Assembly: GCA_036310845.1 (NCBI GenBank)
Contig: JAXJRB010000058.1
Span: forward strand, 1 to 64,000
Direction: 5' to 3'
Source of the DNA: COE1 sp036310845
GTDB lineage: Bacteria; Bacillota; Clostridia; Lachnospirales; Lachnospiraceae
Length of the DNA stretch: 64,000 nt
Part shown: in pieces, positions 1 to 7,384 of the stretch
How the letters are laid out: the number at the start of each line of letters is the position of its first letter
Position numbering within the stretch: position 1 is the first letter of the stretch
Position numbers and translations under genes: made by a program
Notes under the pieces: generated by a model
Databases searched by the model: none
Told to the model about the DNA's origin: nothing
Seen by the model: only the letters and a program-made list of their open reading frames with translations

Positions 1-1
1 A

Positions 2-196
2 GAATATGTGCGTAAGGTTATCCTTACAGATACTGCAAAAGAGCTGTTAACAACAGATGACAATATTATTGATATTGCATTGAATTCAGGATATGAAACA
101 CATGAGGGATTTACCAGAGCTTTTAAAAAGCATTTTCATACAAGTCCGGAAGTGCTAGTCACAAGCTTTTTTCTAAAATTGTTTGTCATTGACTAA
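2..196 (+). CDS. AraC-family transcriptional regulator, C-terminal end only
   Basis: The frame is open at the left edge and reads EYVRKVILTDTAKELL, then DIALNSGYETHEGFTRAFKK, the second helix-turn-helix of an AraC/XylS DNA-binding domain. In this family the protein usually ends with a SPxxYR-type motif. Here the SP is followed by an unrelated tail, EVLVTSFFLKLFVID, that is encoded by the duplicated promoter block starting near 156. The tail therefore looks like the result of a rearrangement, though a natural end a few residues off family norm is possible. Most of the gene lies outside the window. It may control the membrane-protein gene downstream. Confidence 0.75.
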   Translation, partial: EYVRKVILTDTAKELLTTDDNIIDIALNSGYETHEGFTRAFKKHFHTSPEVLVTSFFLKLFVID

Positions 197-217
197 AAAA
201 CAATGCAGTGATATTAT
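189..217 (+). promoter_or_regulatory. Sigma-A promoter of the orphan membrane-protein gene
   Basis: TTGACT (189-194) and TATTAT (212-217) are separated by 17 bases, close to the housekeeping consensus. It lies inside the duplicated block, and the second copy at 4433-4462 keeps the same boxes with 18-base spacing. Confidence 0.65.
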
Positions 218-219
218 GT

Positions 220-235
220 AAACAAATGTTTGTTT
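220..235. promoter_or_regulatory. Candidate operator palindrome AAACAAATGTTTGTTT
   Basis: Seven-base perfect arms (AAACAAA and TTTGTTT) flank a TG centre immediately downstream of the -10 box, a position typical for repressor binding. The protein that binds is unknown. The second promoter copy preserves only part of it (AAAC...GTTGTT). Confidence 0.4.
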
Positions 236-345
236 CGAATATTTTCGTAATGACGAAAAATTTTTACATGTAGGAGGAGAAGTTATTTGATATGGTTTAT
301 TTGAAACGAGTATTTTAGATTTATAGTGAGGTAGAGGAAAGTTAT

Positions 346-1161
346 ATGAAAGAAAATGCAAAATTTATAACGAAAGCAATGGTAGCACACTTTGTCAGTT
401 ATCTTATATGTGGATTAATATTTGCTAATTTATTTAATTATAAAGAATTATTTGAATTGGACAATGTGAAATTCTTTATGAGAGATGCCTATGGCAATTC
501 TAGTTTGATTGGTCCATTTGTGCAGATTTTGCGTGGTGCTATTATTGGTTGTATTTTATTAATATTAAAAGATAATGTGCTGCAAAAGAAACATAGTTGG
601 TTCTATCTATGGATTATTTTTGCAGGGTTAGGTATTATTTGTACACCGGCTGCGTCGCCGGTATCTATTGAAGGTATTGTATACTCACAATTGCCGTTAG
701 AATTTCACTTGAAAATTGCACCGGAATTAATCGTACAAACATTATTATTTTCTGTATGGGTTACGGGAGATTTTAAGTTCAATATGCCAGAGAAACTGAA
801 GCACCCAATCATCGTGACCATTGTTTCAGGAGTTGGATTTTCTGTAAGTGGTATTATTTTGGCATTGGTTTTAGGTGTAGATGTTATAGCAAGTGCCAGT
901 GATCCCTTTGCATTTATAGTTATGTTTATTGCATTGGTGATTGTGTTTTTTATGACAAAATTGTATGTGAGTAAAAAGAAAGGTTGGATGGCTGTTATAT
1001 ATTATGCAGTCTGTTATTTAGCTTTGGCAGGCTTGCCGACAACATATAATTATTTGACAAATTCGCTTTTGAAATCTCCTCTGTCACTGATATTTAGCGG
1101 TTTGCCAGTAGTTGTAATAGGAATATATTTATATTTTCAAAGAAATAAATTATCGCAATAA
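346..1161 (+). CDS. Polytopic membrane protein of unknown function
   Basis: I do not recognise the family. The 271-residue product has about seven or eight hydrophobic segments (near residues 10-30, 55-75, 85-102, 130-142, 155-180, 187-205, 215-230 and 245-265), a short basic C-terminus and no signal peptide or obvious catalytic motif. GAGGAAAG sits eight bases before the ATG. It is a single-gene unit driven by the promoter at 189-217 and followed by about 600 bases without an intact gene. The upstream AraC regulator is the natural candidate controller, but that is only inference from position. Confidence 0.7.
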   Translation: MKENAKFITKAMVAHFVSYLICGLIFANLFNYKELFELDNVKFFMRDAYGNSSLIGPFVQILRGAIIGCILLILKDNVLQKKHSWFYLWIIFAGLGIICTPAASPVSIEGIVYSQLPLEFHLKIAPELIVQTLLFSVWVTGDFKFNMPEKLKHPIIVTIVSGVGFSVSGIILALVLGVDVIASASDPFAFIVMFIALVIVFFMTKLYVSKKKGWMAVIYYAVCYLALAGLPTTYNYLTNSLLKSPLSLIFSGLPVVVIGIYLYFQRNKLSQ

Positions 1162-1351
1162 GCAAGTGAAACTTTCGGCTTTGAAGCATGTAATATTATA
1201 CAATTTGAACGAAATGCCATAAATTCAGGCTTTTTAAGACTTTATCGAAGAGGCTGCTAAGGCAAACAAATTCTAAATTCTAAGCTAGATAGTTCGAAAA
1301 ATAGCTAAGATGAAAAATTGAATTATAAGAATTGACTCAACAGAGTTATTA

Positions 1352-1398
1352 AAACGAGGACTTTCTGTGCCCTGATGGGGTGTGGGATGTCCTCGTTT
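1352..1398. terminator. Long hairpin, possible terminator
   Basis: Perfect 10-base arms AAACGAGGAC and GTCCTCGTTT enclose 27 bases, and the right arm runs on into GTTTTGG. The large loop and imperfect U-tract make a terminator role for the upstream membrane-protein gene only likely. The rest of the stretch 1162-1502 shows no gene. Confidence 0.35.
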
Positions 1399-1502
1399 GT
1401 TTTGGAGCGGTGTGCGGAAGACATGTACAAGACACATGGTGGAAATGGGGTGTAGGAAAATATTGTAATTGGGAGGTGAGTGTGGTTAACTTATTAAAGT
1501 AG

Positions 1503-1661
1503 ACAAATTATGATTTGGTTCCTGATTTTATACCTGTGTTAGGATATTTGGATGATGTGATTTTGTTACCGATGCTGGTAATATTAACAATTAAATTCAT
1601 TCCAAAGGGTGTGCTTGAAAGAAATCGCAAGCAAGCTGAGGGAATGTGGGCTTGTGCATGA
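1503..1661 (+). pseudogene. Decayed fragment of a DUF1232 (YkvA-type) membrane protein
   Basis: A frame with no start codon, preceded by an in-frame TAG, reads DLVPDFIPVLGYLDDVILLP and then ends IPKGVLERNRKQAEG followed by a stop. This is the hallmark half of the small DUF1232/YkvA family (D-L-I-P-D-F-I-P-V-L-G-x-L-D-D). The N-terminal half that normally precedes it is absent upstream. What remains is about 52 codons, so the gene is a relic. It lies in a 596-base gap that holds no other intact gene, between the orphan membrane protein and the DUF5714-ArsC gene. Confidence 0.7.
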
Positions 1662-1757
1662 TAGAAGGGAATGAAAGTGGCATCACTATTCTATAAATAT
1701 TGATGTCTGGAACGAATTTAATACATTTATAAGTAAAGTTGGAAAGGTGAAATAATC

Positions 1758-2705
1758 ATGGAAGAAAGAGTGAAGAAAATTGTTGATGAGTGTTTGCAGG
1801 AAACAAGTAAGAATCCAATAGATATTTTTTATAATATAGCTCAAATGGATTTTGTCAGAATACACGGACCAGAGCATCATGTGTTAGATGGAGCTGCATT
1901 TTTAACTGCGTTTTATAATGCAGGTGCTAATATTGATTTAAAGAATAGTTTGAATGAACTTATGAAGAGAGGATTACAAATGCCAGGAGCTACTTGTGGT
2001 ATGTGGGGTGTCTGTGGTGCAGTTAGTTCTATGGGAGCAGCACTTTCAATCATTGATGGAACGGGTCCATTAAGTTCCGATGATTCATGGGGAAAACACA
2101 TGGAATTCACATCTAAGGCATTATGTAGTTTGTCTAAAGTAGGTGGACCAAGATGTTGTAAAAGAGATGCATTTTTGACTTTTCAAAAAGCAATCGAATA
2201 TGTAAATGAAAACTACAATGTGAAATTAGAAAGTAGCAGAATAGAATGTTCCTTTAGTGAAAAGAATGAGCAATGCATTAAAGAAAAATGTCCATTTTAT
2301 AAGAAAGCAAGGAAAAAAGTAGCATTTATATGTGTACATAATTCATGTCGTAGCCAGATTGCAGAAGCGTTGGGAAAACACTTGGCATCTGATGTTTTTG
2401 AGTCCTATTCGGCAGGAACAGAAACAAAACTACAGATTAATCAAGATGCAGTGCGTATTATGAAAGAGTTATATGGGATTGATATGGAGCAGACGCAGTA
2501 TTCAAAATTAATTACAGATATTCCAAATCCTGATGTAGCAATTTCCATGGGGTGTAATGTTGGTTGCCCTTTCATTGGTAGAGCATTTGATGATAATTGG
2601 GGATTAGAAGACCCTACTGGAAAATCAGATGATGAATTTAAAGTTATAATTAAAGAGATTGAAAATAAGATTTTACAATTAAAGAATTTTCACATGGTTC
2701 TGTGA
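1758..2705 (+). CDS. DUF5714 domain fused to arsenate reductase (ArsC, LMW-phosphatase type)
   Basis: Two domains in 315 residues. Residues 1 to about 180 match DUF5714, a family of unknown function with conserved HGPEHH, ATCGMWG and PRCCKR motifs rich in Cys and His. Residues about 188-310 are a low-molecular-weight-phosphatase-fold arsenate reductase: the P-loop CVHNSCR gives nucleophile Cys192 in a C-x5-R loop, and Cys266 and Cys270 in GCNVGCP can form the redox relay. The Asp of the DPTGK motif is also present. Known ArsC reduces arsenate to arsenite using thioredoxin. No arsenite pump or ArsR is adjacent. Start is the ATG after GGAAAGG. The function of the fused N-terminal domain is not known. 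Confidence 0.8.
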   Translation: MEERVKKIVDECLQETSKNPIDIFYNIAQMDFVRIHGPEHHVLDGAAFLTAFYNAGANIDLKNSLNELMKRGLQMPGATCGMWGVCGAVSSMGAALSIIDGTGPLSSDDSWGKHMEFTSKALCSLSKVGGPRCCKRDAFLTFQKAIEYVNENYNVKLESSRIECSFSEKNEQCIKEKCPFYKKARKKVAFICVHNSCRSQIAEALGKHLASDVFESYSAGTETKLQINQDAVRIMKELYGIDMEQTQYSKLITDIPNPDVAISMGCNVGCPFIGRAFDDNWGLEDPTGKSDDEFKVIIKEIENKILQLKNFHMVL

Positions 2706-2751
2706 TATTATAGTGGAGGTTAGAGATATTTTGAAGTTTTAGGAGACACTT

Positions 2752-2883
2752 ATGAATCGAAATAAAGCCCTTTCTCTTTACTTGTTGGGAACGTTCGGAC
2801 AAATATGGATAATATGTATTATTGTATTTTTTATGCGCTGGATTGGAATAGCTGTTGTTCTTTCAACTAAAAAACAAGAATAA
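2752..2883 (+). CDS. Small single-span membrane protein, 43 residues
   Basis: ATG is preceded by AGGAGA at a good distance. The product begins MNRNKALSLYLLG, carries one hydrophobic span (about residues 8-36) and ends STKKQE. It sits 46 bases after the DUF5714-ArsC gene and 41 before the EFR1 gene on the same strand. Function is unknown. It could also be the relic of a larger transporter, but the clean ribosome site favours a real small gene. Confidence 0.45.
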   Translation: MNRNKALSLYLLGTFGQIWIICIIVFFMRWIGIAVVLSTKKQE

Positions 2884-2924
2884 AATCATTATATTCATTT
2901 TATCAAGAAAATTGGAGGTTTTAC

Positions 2925-3707
2925 ATGGTATTATATTTTTCTGCAACTGGTAACACAGAGTTTATAGCTAAGGAGATTGCAAAAAGAATAAATGACGAAT
3001 GTGTCAATATTATTGAACGAGTAAAAAATCAAGATTTTACTCCAATTCATTCTGAAAAGCCATTTGTAATCTGCGCTCCTGTTTATGTTTGTGAAATACC
3101 GCGTTTTATGATGAAATATCTTAAAAAACTACCTTTTACTGGTAGTAAAGACGTTTATTTCATTCTTACAAGCGGTGGCTATTGTGGTCCGTCTGGTATT
3201 CTTCTAAAAAAGATATTTAAAGCAAAAAAGATGGTCTGTCATGGGCACGCTGAGTTTAAGATGCCAAGAAATTATGTTGTAAGTGATGATTATCCAATGT
3301 TAGAAAAGGATGCAGTAGAAGAAAGAATTTTAGGCTCGTACAAGCGGTTAGAGCAAGTTGCAACGGATATTTTAGCTGGAAAAAAGTTGACGGCACGACA
3401 TGTTTTTCTCTTTGAAACGCTTATAACGCTTCCATTTAATCCAGTTTGGTGTAAGTATAAGCTTACTGCAAAAGATTTCTATGCAGAAGATTCCTGCATA
3501 GGTTGCGGCAAATGTGAAAAACTATGTCCTCTTAACAACATAAAGCTTGTAGCTAAAAAGCCTGTCTGGAGTGAAAAATGTACACACTGTATGGCGTGTA
3601 TTGGTAACTGCCCAGTTAATGCTATTCAATATGGAGATATCACCAAGAGCAAAGAACCCTATAATTTTGGTAAATATGAATACGTTGTTGAAAATATGGA
3701 TGAATAA
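2925..3707 (+). CDS. EFR1 family ferredoxin: flavodoxin domain plus two [4Fe-4S] clusters
   Basis: The N-terminal half is a flavodoxin fold beginning YFSATGNTEFIA, the FMN phosphate loop. The C-terminal part carries two ferredoxin motifs, CIGCGKCEKLC and CTHCMACIGNC, each followed by Pro. This layout is the EFR1 family, common in Clostridia, which moves electrons between unknown partners in the cytoplasm. A TTGGAGG ribosome site precedes the start. At 260 residues it is full length. It stands alone between a tiny membrane protein and a LURP-one protein, so its partner cannot be read from context. Confidence 0.88.
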   Translation: MVLYFSATGNTEFIAKEIAKRINDECVNIIERVKNQDFTPIHSEKPFVICAPVYVCEIPRFMMKYLKKLPFTGSKDVYFILTSGGYCGPSGILLKKIFKAKKMVCHGHAEFKMPRNYVVSDDYPMLEKDAVEERILGSYKRLEQVATDILAGKKLTARHVFLFETLITLPFNPVWCKYKLTAKDFYAEDSCIGCGKCEKLCPLNNIKLVAKKPVWSEKCTHCMACIGNCPVNAIQYGDITKSKEPYNFGKYEYVVENMDE

Positions 3708-3828
3708 AGTATATGCAAAGCTTATGTTACATAACTTGAAAAAAGCACATCTTAGTTGGTTTTGATGTAAAGTGATGTGTGTCATAATGGTAACAGATTG
3801 CAGAATGGTTAACAGGAGGAATCAGCAT

Positions 3829-4302
3829 ATGAAACTATTAATTAAACAACGAGTTTTTTCATGGGGAGATACCTATGATATTTATGATGAAAATGGAAAT
3901 GTAAAATATGTAGTAAAAGCAGAAATCTTTGCATTAGGACATCAGCTTCATGTATATGATGCAAATGGTTTTGAAATCGGTCAGATTAAGCAAAAGCTTC
4001 TGACATTTTTGCCTCGATTTGAAATAGAAATGAATGGACGTACCGTTGGAACGATTAGTAAACAATTTACCTTGTTCCGCCCTAAATACGAGATAGATTT
4101 CAACGGTTGGCGTGTAGAAGGTGATTTTCTTGGCTGGGATTATGATGTATACGAAGGGTGCAGTTCTATTATACATATTTCAAAGGAATTATTTCAATGG
4201 GGTGACACATATGTCATTAATTTCAGCAATCCACAGGACGAGTTAATGGGAATGATGCTTGTAATTGCAATTGATGCAGCCAATTGTGAAGATTCAAAAT
4301 AG
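3829..4302 (+). CDS. LURP-one-related family protein (YxjI-like)
   Basis: The 157-residue product has the repeating beta-strand pattern of the LURP-one/Tubby-like fold, with phrases such as WGDTYDIYDENG, KQRVFSW and RPKYEIDFNGW repeated in pairs. The best start is the ATG after AACAGGAGGA; an upstream in-frame ATG at 3772 has no ribosome site. The family is widespread, presumed to bind lipid or membrane by analogy to Tubby, but has no proven bacterial function. It is a single gene, followed by a 210-base gap that holds the second copy of the duplicated promoter block. Confidence 0.8.
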   Translation: MKLLIKQRVFSWGDTYDIYDENGNVKYVVKAEIFALGHQLHVYDANGFEIGQIKQKLLTFLPRFEIEMNGRTVGTISKQFTLFRPKYEIDFNGWRVEGDFLGWDYDVYEGCSSIIHISKELFQWGDTYVINFSNPQDELMGMMLVIAIDAANCEDSK

Positions 4303-4400
4303 TGCCATTAATAAATGTGGATAACGTCCCGCTATTTAATTCCGTCGCTTTACCAGTAATGGGAGCAAAATTTATATTCCCTATGAAGAAATATTCGAAA

Positions 4401-4495
4401 TAGTACAAGCATTCTTTTGAATGTTTTTGCGATTGACTTACACAGAACACAAGTGATATTATGTAAACGAGTTGTTATTTCGTAATATTTCGTAA
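4401..4495. repeat. Duplicated promoter block, copy 2
   Basis: Partner of 156-245. It shares TAGTACAAGC, the TTGACT box, the 17-mer AGTGATATTATGTAAAC, and downstream TTTCGTAATATTTCG motifs that also occur in copy 1 as TTTCGAATATTTTCGTAA. It supplies the promoter of the ABC exporter operon. Confidence 0.6.
4433..4462 (+). promoter_or_regulatory. Promoter of the ABC-2 exporter operon
   Basis: TTGACT (4433-4438) and TATTAT (4457-4462) lie 18 bases apart, about 50 bases before the ATP-binding gene. The identical -10 context to the promoter at 189-217 suggests shared control. Confidence 0.6.
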
Positions 4496-4512
4496 CAAGA
4501 GGAGGGTATATA

Positions 4513-5523
4513 ATGATTGAGGTAAAACACATTTATAAGGATTTTGTCTCACCTAAGAAGTATCCAGGTTTAAAGGGGGCTATAAAGGGTCTTTTTTCTA
4601 CGGAAAAGGTAGTGAAAAGAGCTGTAGAAGACATTTCCTTTTCCATTGAAAAGGGTGAGATAGTAGGCTACATTGGCAGTAATGGTGCAGGTAAGTCTAC
4701 AACGATTAAGATGATGACAGGTATTTTGAATCCAACCAAAGGAGAGTGTTTGGTAAATGGATTAAATCCTAGCAAAAATCGAAGAAAAAATGCTAAGAAT
4801 ATCGGTGTTGTATTTGGTCAGCGAACACAGTTATGGTGGGATTTGCCATTAAGTGAATCTTTTACGATTTTAAAAGAGATTTATAATGTATCAGATGAAG
4901 ATTATGAGAAAAGAATGGAATTCCTGAATAAAGTATTGGAATTACAGGACTTCTTTGATAAGCCGGTAAGAACGTTGTCATTAGGTCAGCGTATGAGAGC
5001 CGATTTAGGAGCGGCATTATTACATAATCCAAAAGTTTTATATCTTGATGAGCCAACAATCGGATTAGATTTGATTGTAAAAGATAATATTCGTAATGCG
5101 ATAAAAGAAATTAATGAAAAATATCAGACTACGGTTATCTTAACAACACATGATATCGAAGATATTGAAGAATTATGTAGTAGAATCATTATCATTGATG
5201 AAGGTAAGAAAATTTATGATGGTTCTTTACAGAAATTAAAAGATACCTATGGAACAAAACGTAAGGTTGAGATGGAAGTAAAGCAAGCTGATAAAGTGAA
5301 CAAAGCAAAGTTAGCAGGGCTATTACATATTTCAGAGAATGATTTCCAAATGGAACTTGATAAGACTAACAATGTATTATCTATCATCTTTGATAAGAGT
5401 ATGTTGCAGATACCGCAAATTTTATCTGCAGTAATGGAAATGAGTGAAGTGTCTGATATTCAAATTCAAGAAACGGAATTGGCTGAGATTGTAAAAGAAA
5501 TCTATAGCCATGGTGTTGCATAA
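4513..5523 (+). CDS. ABC exporter ATP-binding protein (COG4586 type)
   Basis: Walker A is GSNGAGKST (near residue 56), the signature is LSLGQRMRADL, Walker B is VLYLDEPTIGLD, and the switch His is in TTHDIEDIEEL. At 336 residues it has the C-terminal extension (DUF4162-like) usual for NatA-type ATPases. It energises export by the two permeases encoded immediately downstream. The trio matches the uncharacterised COG4586/COG4587/COG3694 exporter set. GAGGAGG precedes the ATG. Substrate is unknown. Confidence 0.9.
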   Translation: MIEVKHIYKDFVSPKKYPGLKGAIKGLFSTEKVVKRAVEDISFSIEKGEIVGYIGSNGAGKSTTIKMMTGILNPTKGECLVNGLNPSKNRRKNAKNIGVVFGQRTQLWWDLPLSESFTILKEIYNVSDEDYEKRMEFLNKVLELQDFFDKPVRTLSLGQRMRADLGAALLHNPKVLYLDEPTIGLDLIVKDNIRNAIKEINEKYQTTVILTTHDIEDIEELCSRIIIIDEGKKIYDGSLQKLKDTYGTKRKVEMEVKQADKVNKAKLAGLLHISENDFQMELDKTNNVLSIIFDKSMLQIPQILSAVMEMSEVSDIQIQETELAEIVKEIYSHGVA

Positions 5524-5535
5524 GGAGGACTTTAT

Positions 5536-6354
5536 ATGAAAAAGAAGTTAAAAATATATCTCCCCTTTGCATTGAATGAATTGAAACGCCAGTTAGCGTA
5601 TAAAGGAGCTTTCTATTTATTCATTTTTATTAGTCTTTTTGGAACGTTTATAAGCTATTATTTATGGATGGCGATTTATGGGAGTTCATCTAGCGGAACA
5701 ATTGGAAATTTGAGTCAGCAGGAGATGATCGTGTACGTTTTTATGGTATATGTTACTTCATCTGTTGTAACGATTTCTATTTCTGATTGGGTAAGTGATG
5801 ACGTTGTAAAAGGAACGGTTGCCATGAATTTAATCAAGCCTATTGATTACAGAGCAAGTCTGATATCAAGAGCGTTAGGAACTGCAACCTATCGTTTTCT
5901 TGCACCGGCTGTTTTTGTATGGATAGGAGTAGAAATATATAAAGTAACCGTTTTGAAATTACCAATGGTATCTATTCAAACAGTATTATTATTTTCACTT
6001 AGTTGTGTTTTAAGCTTTTTGATATTTGTATTGTTTGATTTTTGTTTTGGAATGATTGCGTTTTTCACTACTTATATATTTGGATTGCTTATGGCAAAGG
6101 AAGCTTTGTTAAGCTTTTTGACGGGGCAGTTAATACCAATCAGCTTATTTCCGTTAGGAGTGCAAAAGGTGTTTGATTATTTACCATTTTCTTCAATGAT
6201 TTATACTCCGGTAATGATCTATTTAGGAAAATATACAGGACAAGAGCTTTTGTTTGTTCTGACAAGACAGCTTGTTTGGGTAATTCTGTTATATCTTTTC
6301 GGAAATGTTATTTGGAAAATGGTAACAAAACGTTTAGTAGTATTAGGTGGCTAA
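5536..6354 (+). CDS. ABC-2 type exporter permease 1 (COG4587 type)
   Basis: A 272-residue protein with six hydrophobic spans (starting near residues 24, 58, 110, 140, 175 and 240) and a short charged N-terminus. The order ATPase, COG4587-type permease, COG3694-type permease supports the assignment. It starts 12 bases after the ATPase gene behind AAGGAGG, so the three are co-transcribed. It should pair with the following permease to form the membrane channel. Substrate is unknown. Confidence 0.85.
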   Translation: MKKKLKIYLPFALNELKRQLAYKGAFYLFIFISLFGTFISYYLWMAIYGSSSSGTIGNLSQQEMIVYVFMVYVTSSVVTISISDWVSDDVVKGTVAMNLIKPIDYRASLISRALGTATYRFLAPAVFVWIGVEIYKVTVLKLPMVSIQTVLLFSLSCVLSFLIFVLFDFCFGMIAFFTTYIFGLLMAKEALLSFLTGQLIPISLFPLGVQKVFDYLPFSSMIYTPVMIYLGKYTGQELLFVLTRQLVWVILLYLFGNVIWKMVTKRLVVLGG

Positions 6355-6382
6355 TGTTTGCTTGTAAAATGGAGACGTAATT

Positions 6383-7183
6383 ATGAGGAAAATAAAAAGA
6401 TATGCAAGACTGTATCGAGTTCTCGTTACACAATTTCTGAAAACGATTATGCAGTCTAAAGTAGATTTTTTAATGGGTTTACTTGGATTTTTCCTAACAC
6501 AGATTTTAGGAATTACATTTTTATATTTAGTATTTGAACAGATTCCTGATTTGCAGGGATGGAGCTTTGAACAGTTAATGTTCATTTATGGATTTGCCCA
6601 GATTCCAAGAGGTATTGATCATTTGTTTACGGACAATATCTGGCTGGTGGCTTGGCGTTTGGTAATTAATGGTGATTTTGACCGATATATGCTTCGACCA
6701 ATGAATATATTTTTCCAGGTAATAGCTGAAAAATTGCAGCCGGATGCGTTGGGAGAATTATTGATTGGTAGTATATTGGTTATTATGGCTACTACCAAGG
6801 GAATTGTTATTATTGATGGATTACATATCGTGTTATTTGTAATATCAATTTTTGCAGGGGCACTTATTTATACATCTATTAAGCTGTTTTTTGCATCAAT
6901 TGCATTTTGGATTAAGATAAGCGGACCATTCCTGCAGGTTGCCTACGAAATGGCTGATTTTGCAAAATATCCTACAGAAATATATACACGTTTGATTCGT
7001 TTTCTGGTTACTTGGGTGATTCCGTTTGCTTTTGTAGCATATATTCCTGCAAGCTTTTTCTTAAAGGAGACGGTATCTGCCGCAGTGATTGGAATTGAAT
7101 GTGTGATTGCGATTGTATTTTGGTGCGTTGCATATGCCTTATTTAATAAGGGAACACATATATATGAAAGTGCCGGGAATTAG
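6383..7183 (+). CDS. ABC-2 type exporter permease 2 (COG3694 type)
   Basis: A 266-residue protein with about six membrane spans. The phrase YGFAQIPRGIDHLFTDNIW and the later PRDFxRY-like GDFDRYMLRPMN are typical of COG3694/ABC-2 family 1 permeases. It follows the first permease by 28 bases and ends the operon at a strong terminator. It likely makes a heterodimeric channel with the preceding protein. Confidence 0.85.
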   Translation: MRKIKRYARLYRVLVTQFLKTIMQSKVDFLMGLLGFFLTQILGITFLYLVFEQIPDLQGWSFEQLMFIYGFAQIPRGIDHLFTDNIWLVAWRLVINGDFDRYMLRPMNIFFQVIAEKLQPDALGELLIGSILVIMATTKGIVIIDGLHIVLFVISIFAGALIYTSIKLFFASIAFWIKISGPFLQVAYEMADFAKYPTEIYTRLIRFLVTWVIPFAFVAYIPASFFLKETVSAAVIGIECVIAIVFWCVAYALFNKGTHIYESAGN

Positions 7184-7198
7184 GAAGAATGAAAGCAA

Positions 7199-7244
7199 GC
7201 TCTGTATAACAACAGAAGTGTTATGCAGAGCGCTTTCTTTTTTT
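7199..7244 (+). terminator. Rho-independent terminator of the exporter operon
   Basis: Arms GCTCTGTATAAC and GTTATGCAGAGC (one G-U pair) with a 9-base loop, followed by a T-rich tract TTTCTTTTTTT. Confidence 0.85.
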
Positions 7245-7323
7245 GAAGGCGAACGATAGCAGGGATTTCCCCTGCTATTTTGATTTATAGTAGCAGATAG
7301 GCAGAAAATACTATATAATCATT

Positions 7324-7353
7324 ACAAACATGACATATAGTTGTCGTGTTTGT
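7324..7353. promoter_or_regulatory. Operator-like palindrome upstream of the WYL regulator
   Basis: Arms ACAAACATGACA and TGTCGTGTTTGT are 12 bases each with one mismatch and a 6-base centre. The site lies about 30 bases before the regulator start, near where its promoter should be. Autoregulation is the simplest reading, by analogy to other YafY-like genes. Confidence 0.5.
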
Positions 7354-7384
7354 GATGATATGATACAAGCGGAGTGTGAAAAGA

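Larger units (their letters stand above)
156..245. repeat. Duplicated promoter block, copy 1
   Basis: This segment aligns with 4401-4495. Both begin TAGT(C)ACAAGC, run through a T-rich stretch to a TTGACT -35 box, and share the exact 17-mer AGTGATATTATGTAAAC (207-223 and 4452-4468). Both then carry GTT and TTTCG/CGTAA motifs before the next gene. The match is by eye. The block encodes the aberrant tail of the AraC frame and supplies the promoter of the following membrane-protein gene. Confidence 0.6.

Noticed and set aside
1375..1500. Group II intron or retron fragment
   Set aside because: GTGCGGAAG-like 5' end was noticed, but no domain V, reverse transcriptase or consistent boundary follows.
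4314..4399. Coding relic reading DNVPLFNSVALPVMGAKFIF before a stop
   Set aside because: The frame is short, has no start, and no family could be recognised; composition may be chance.
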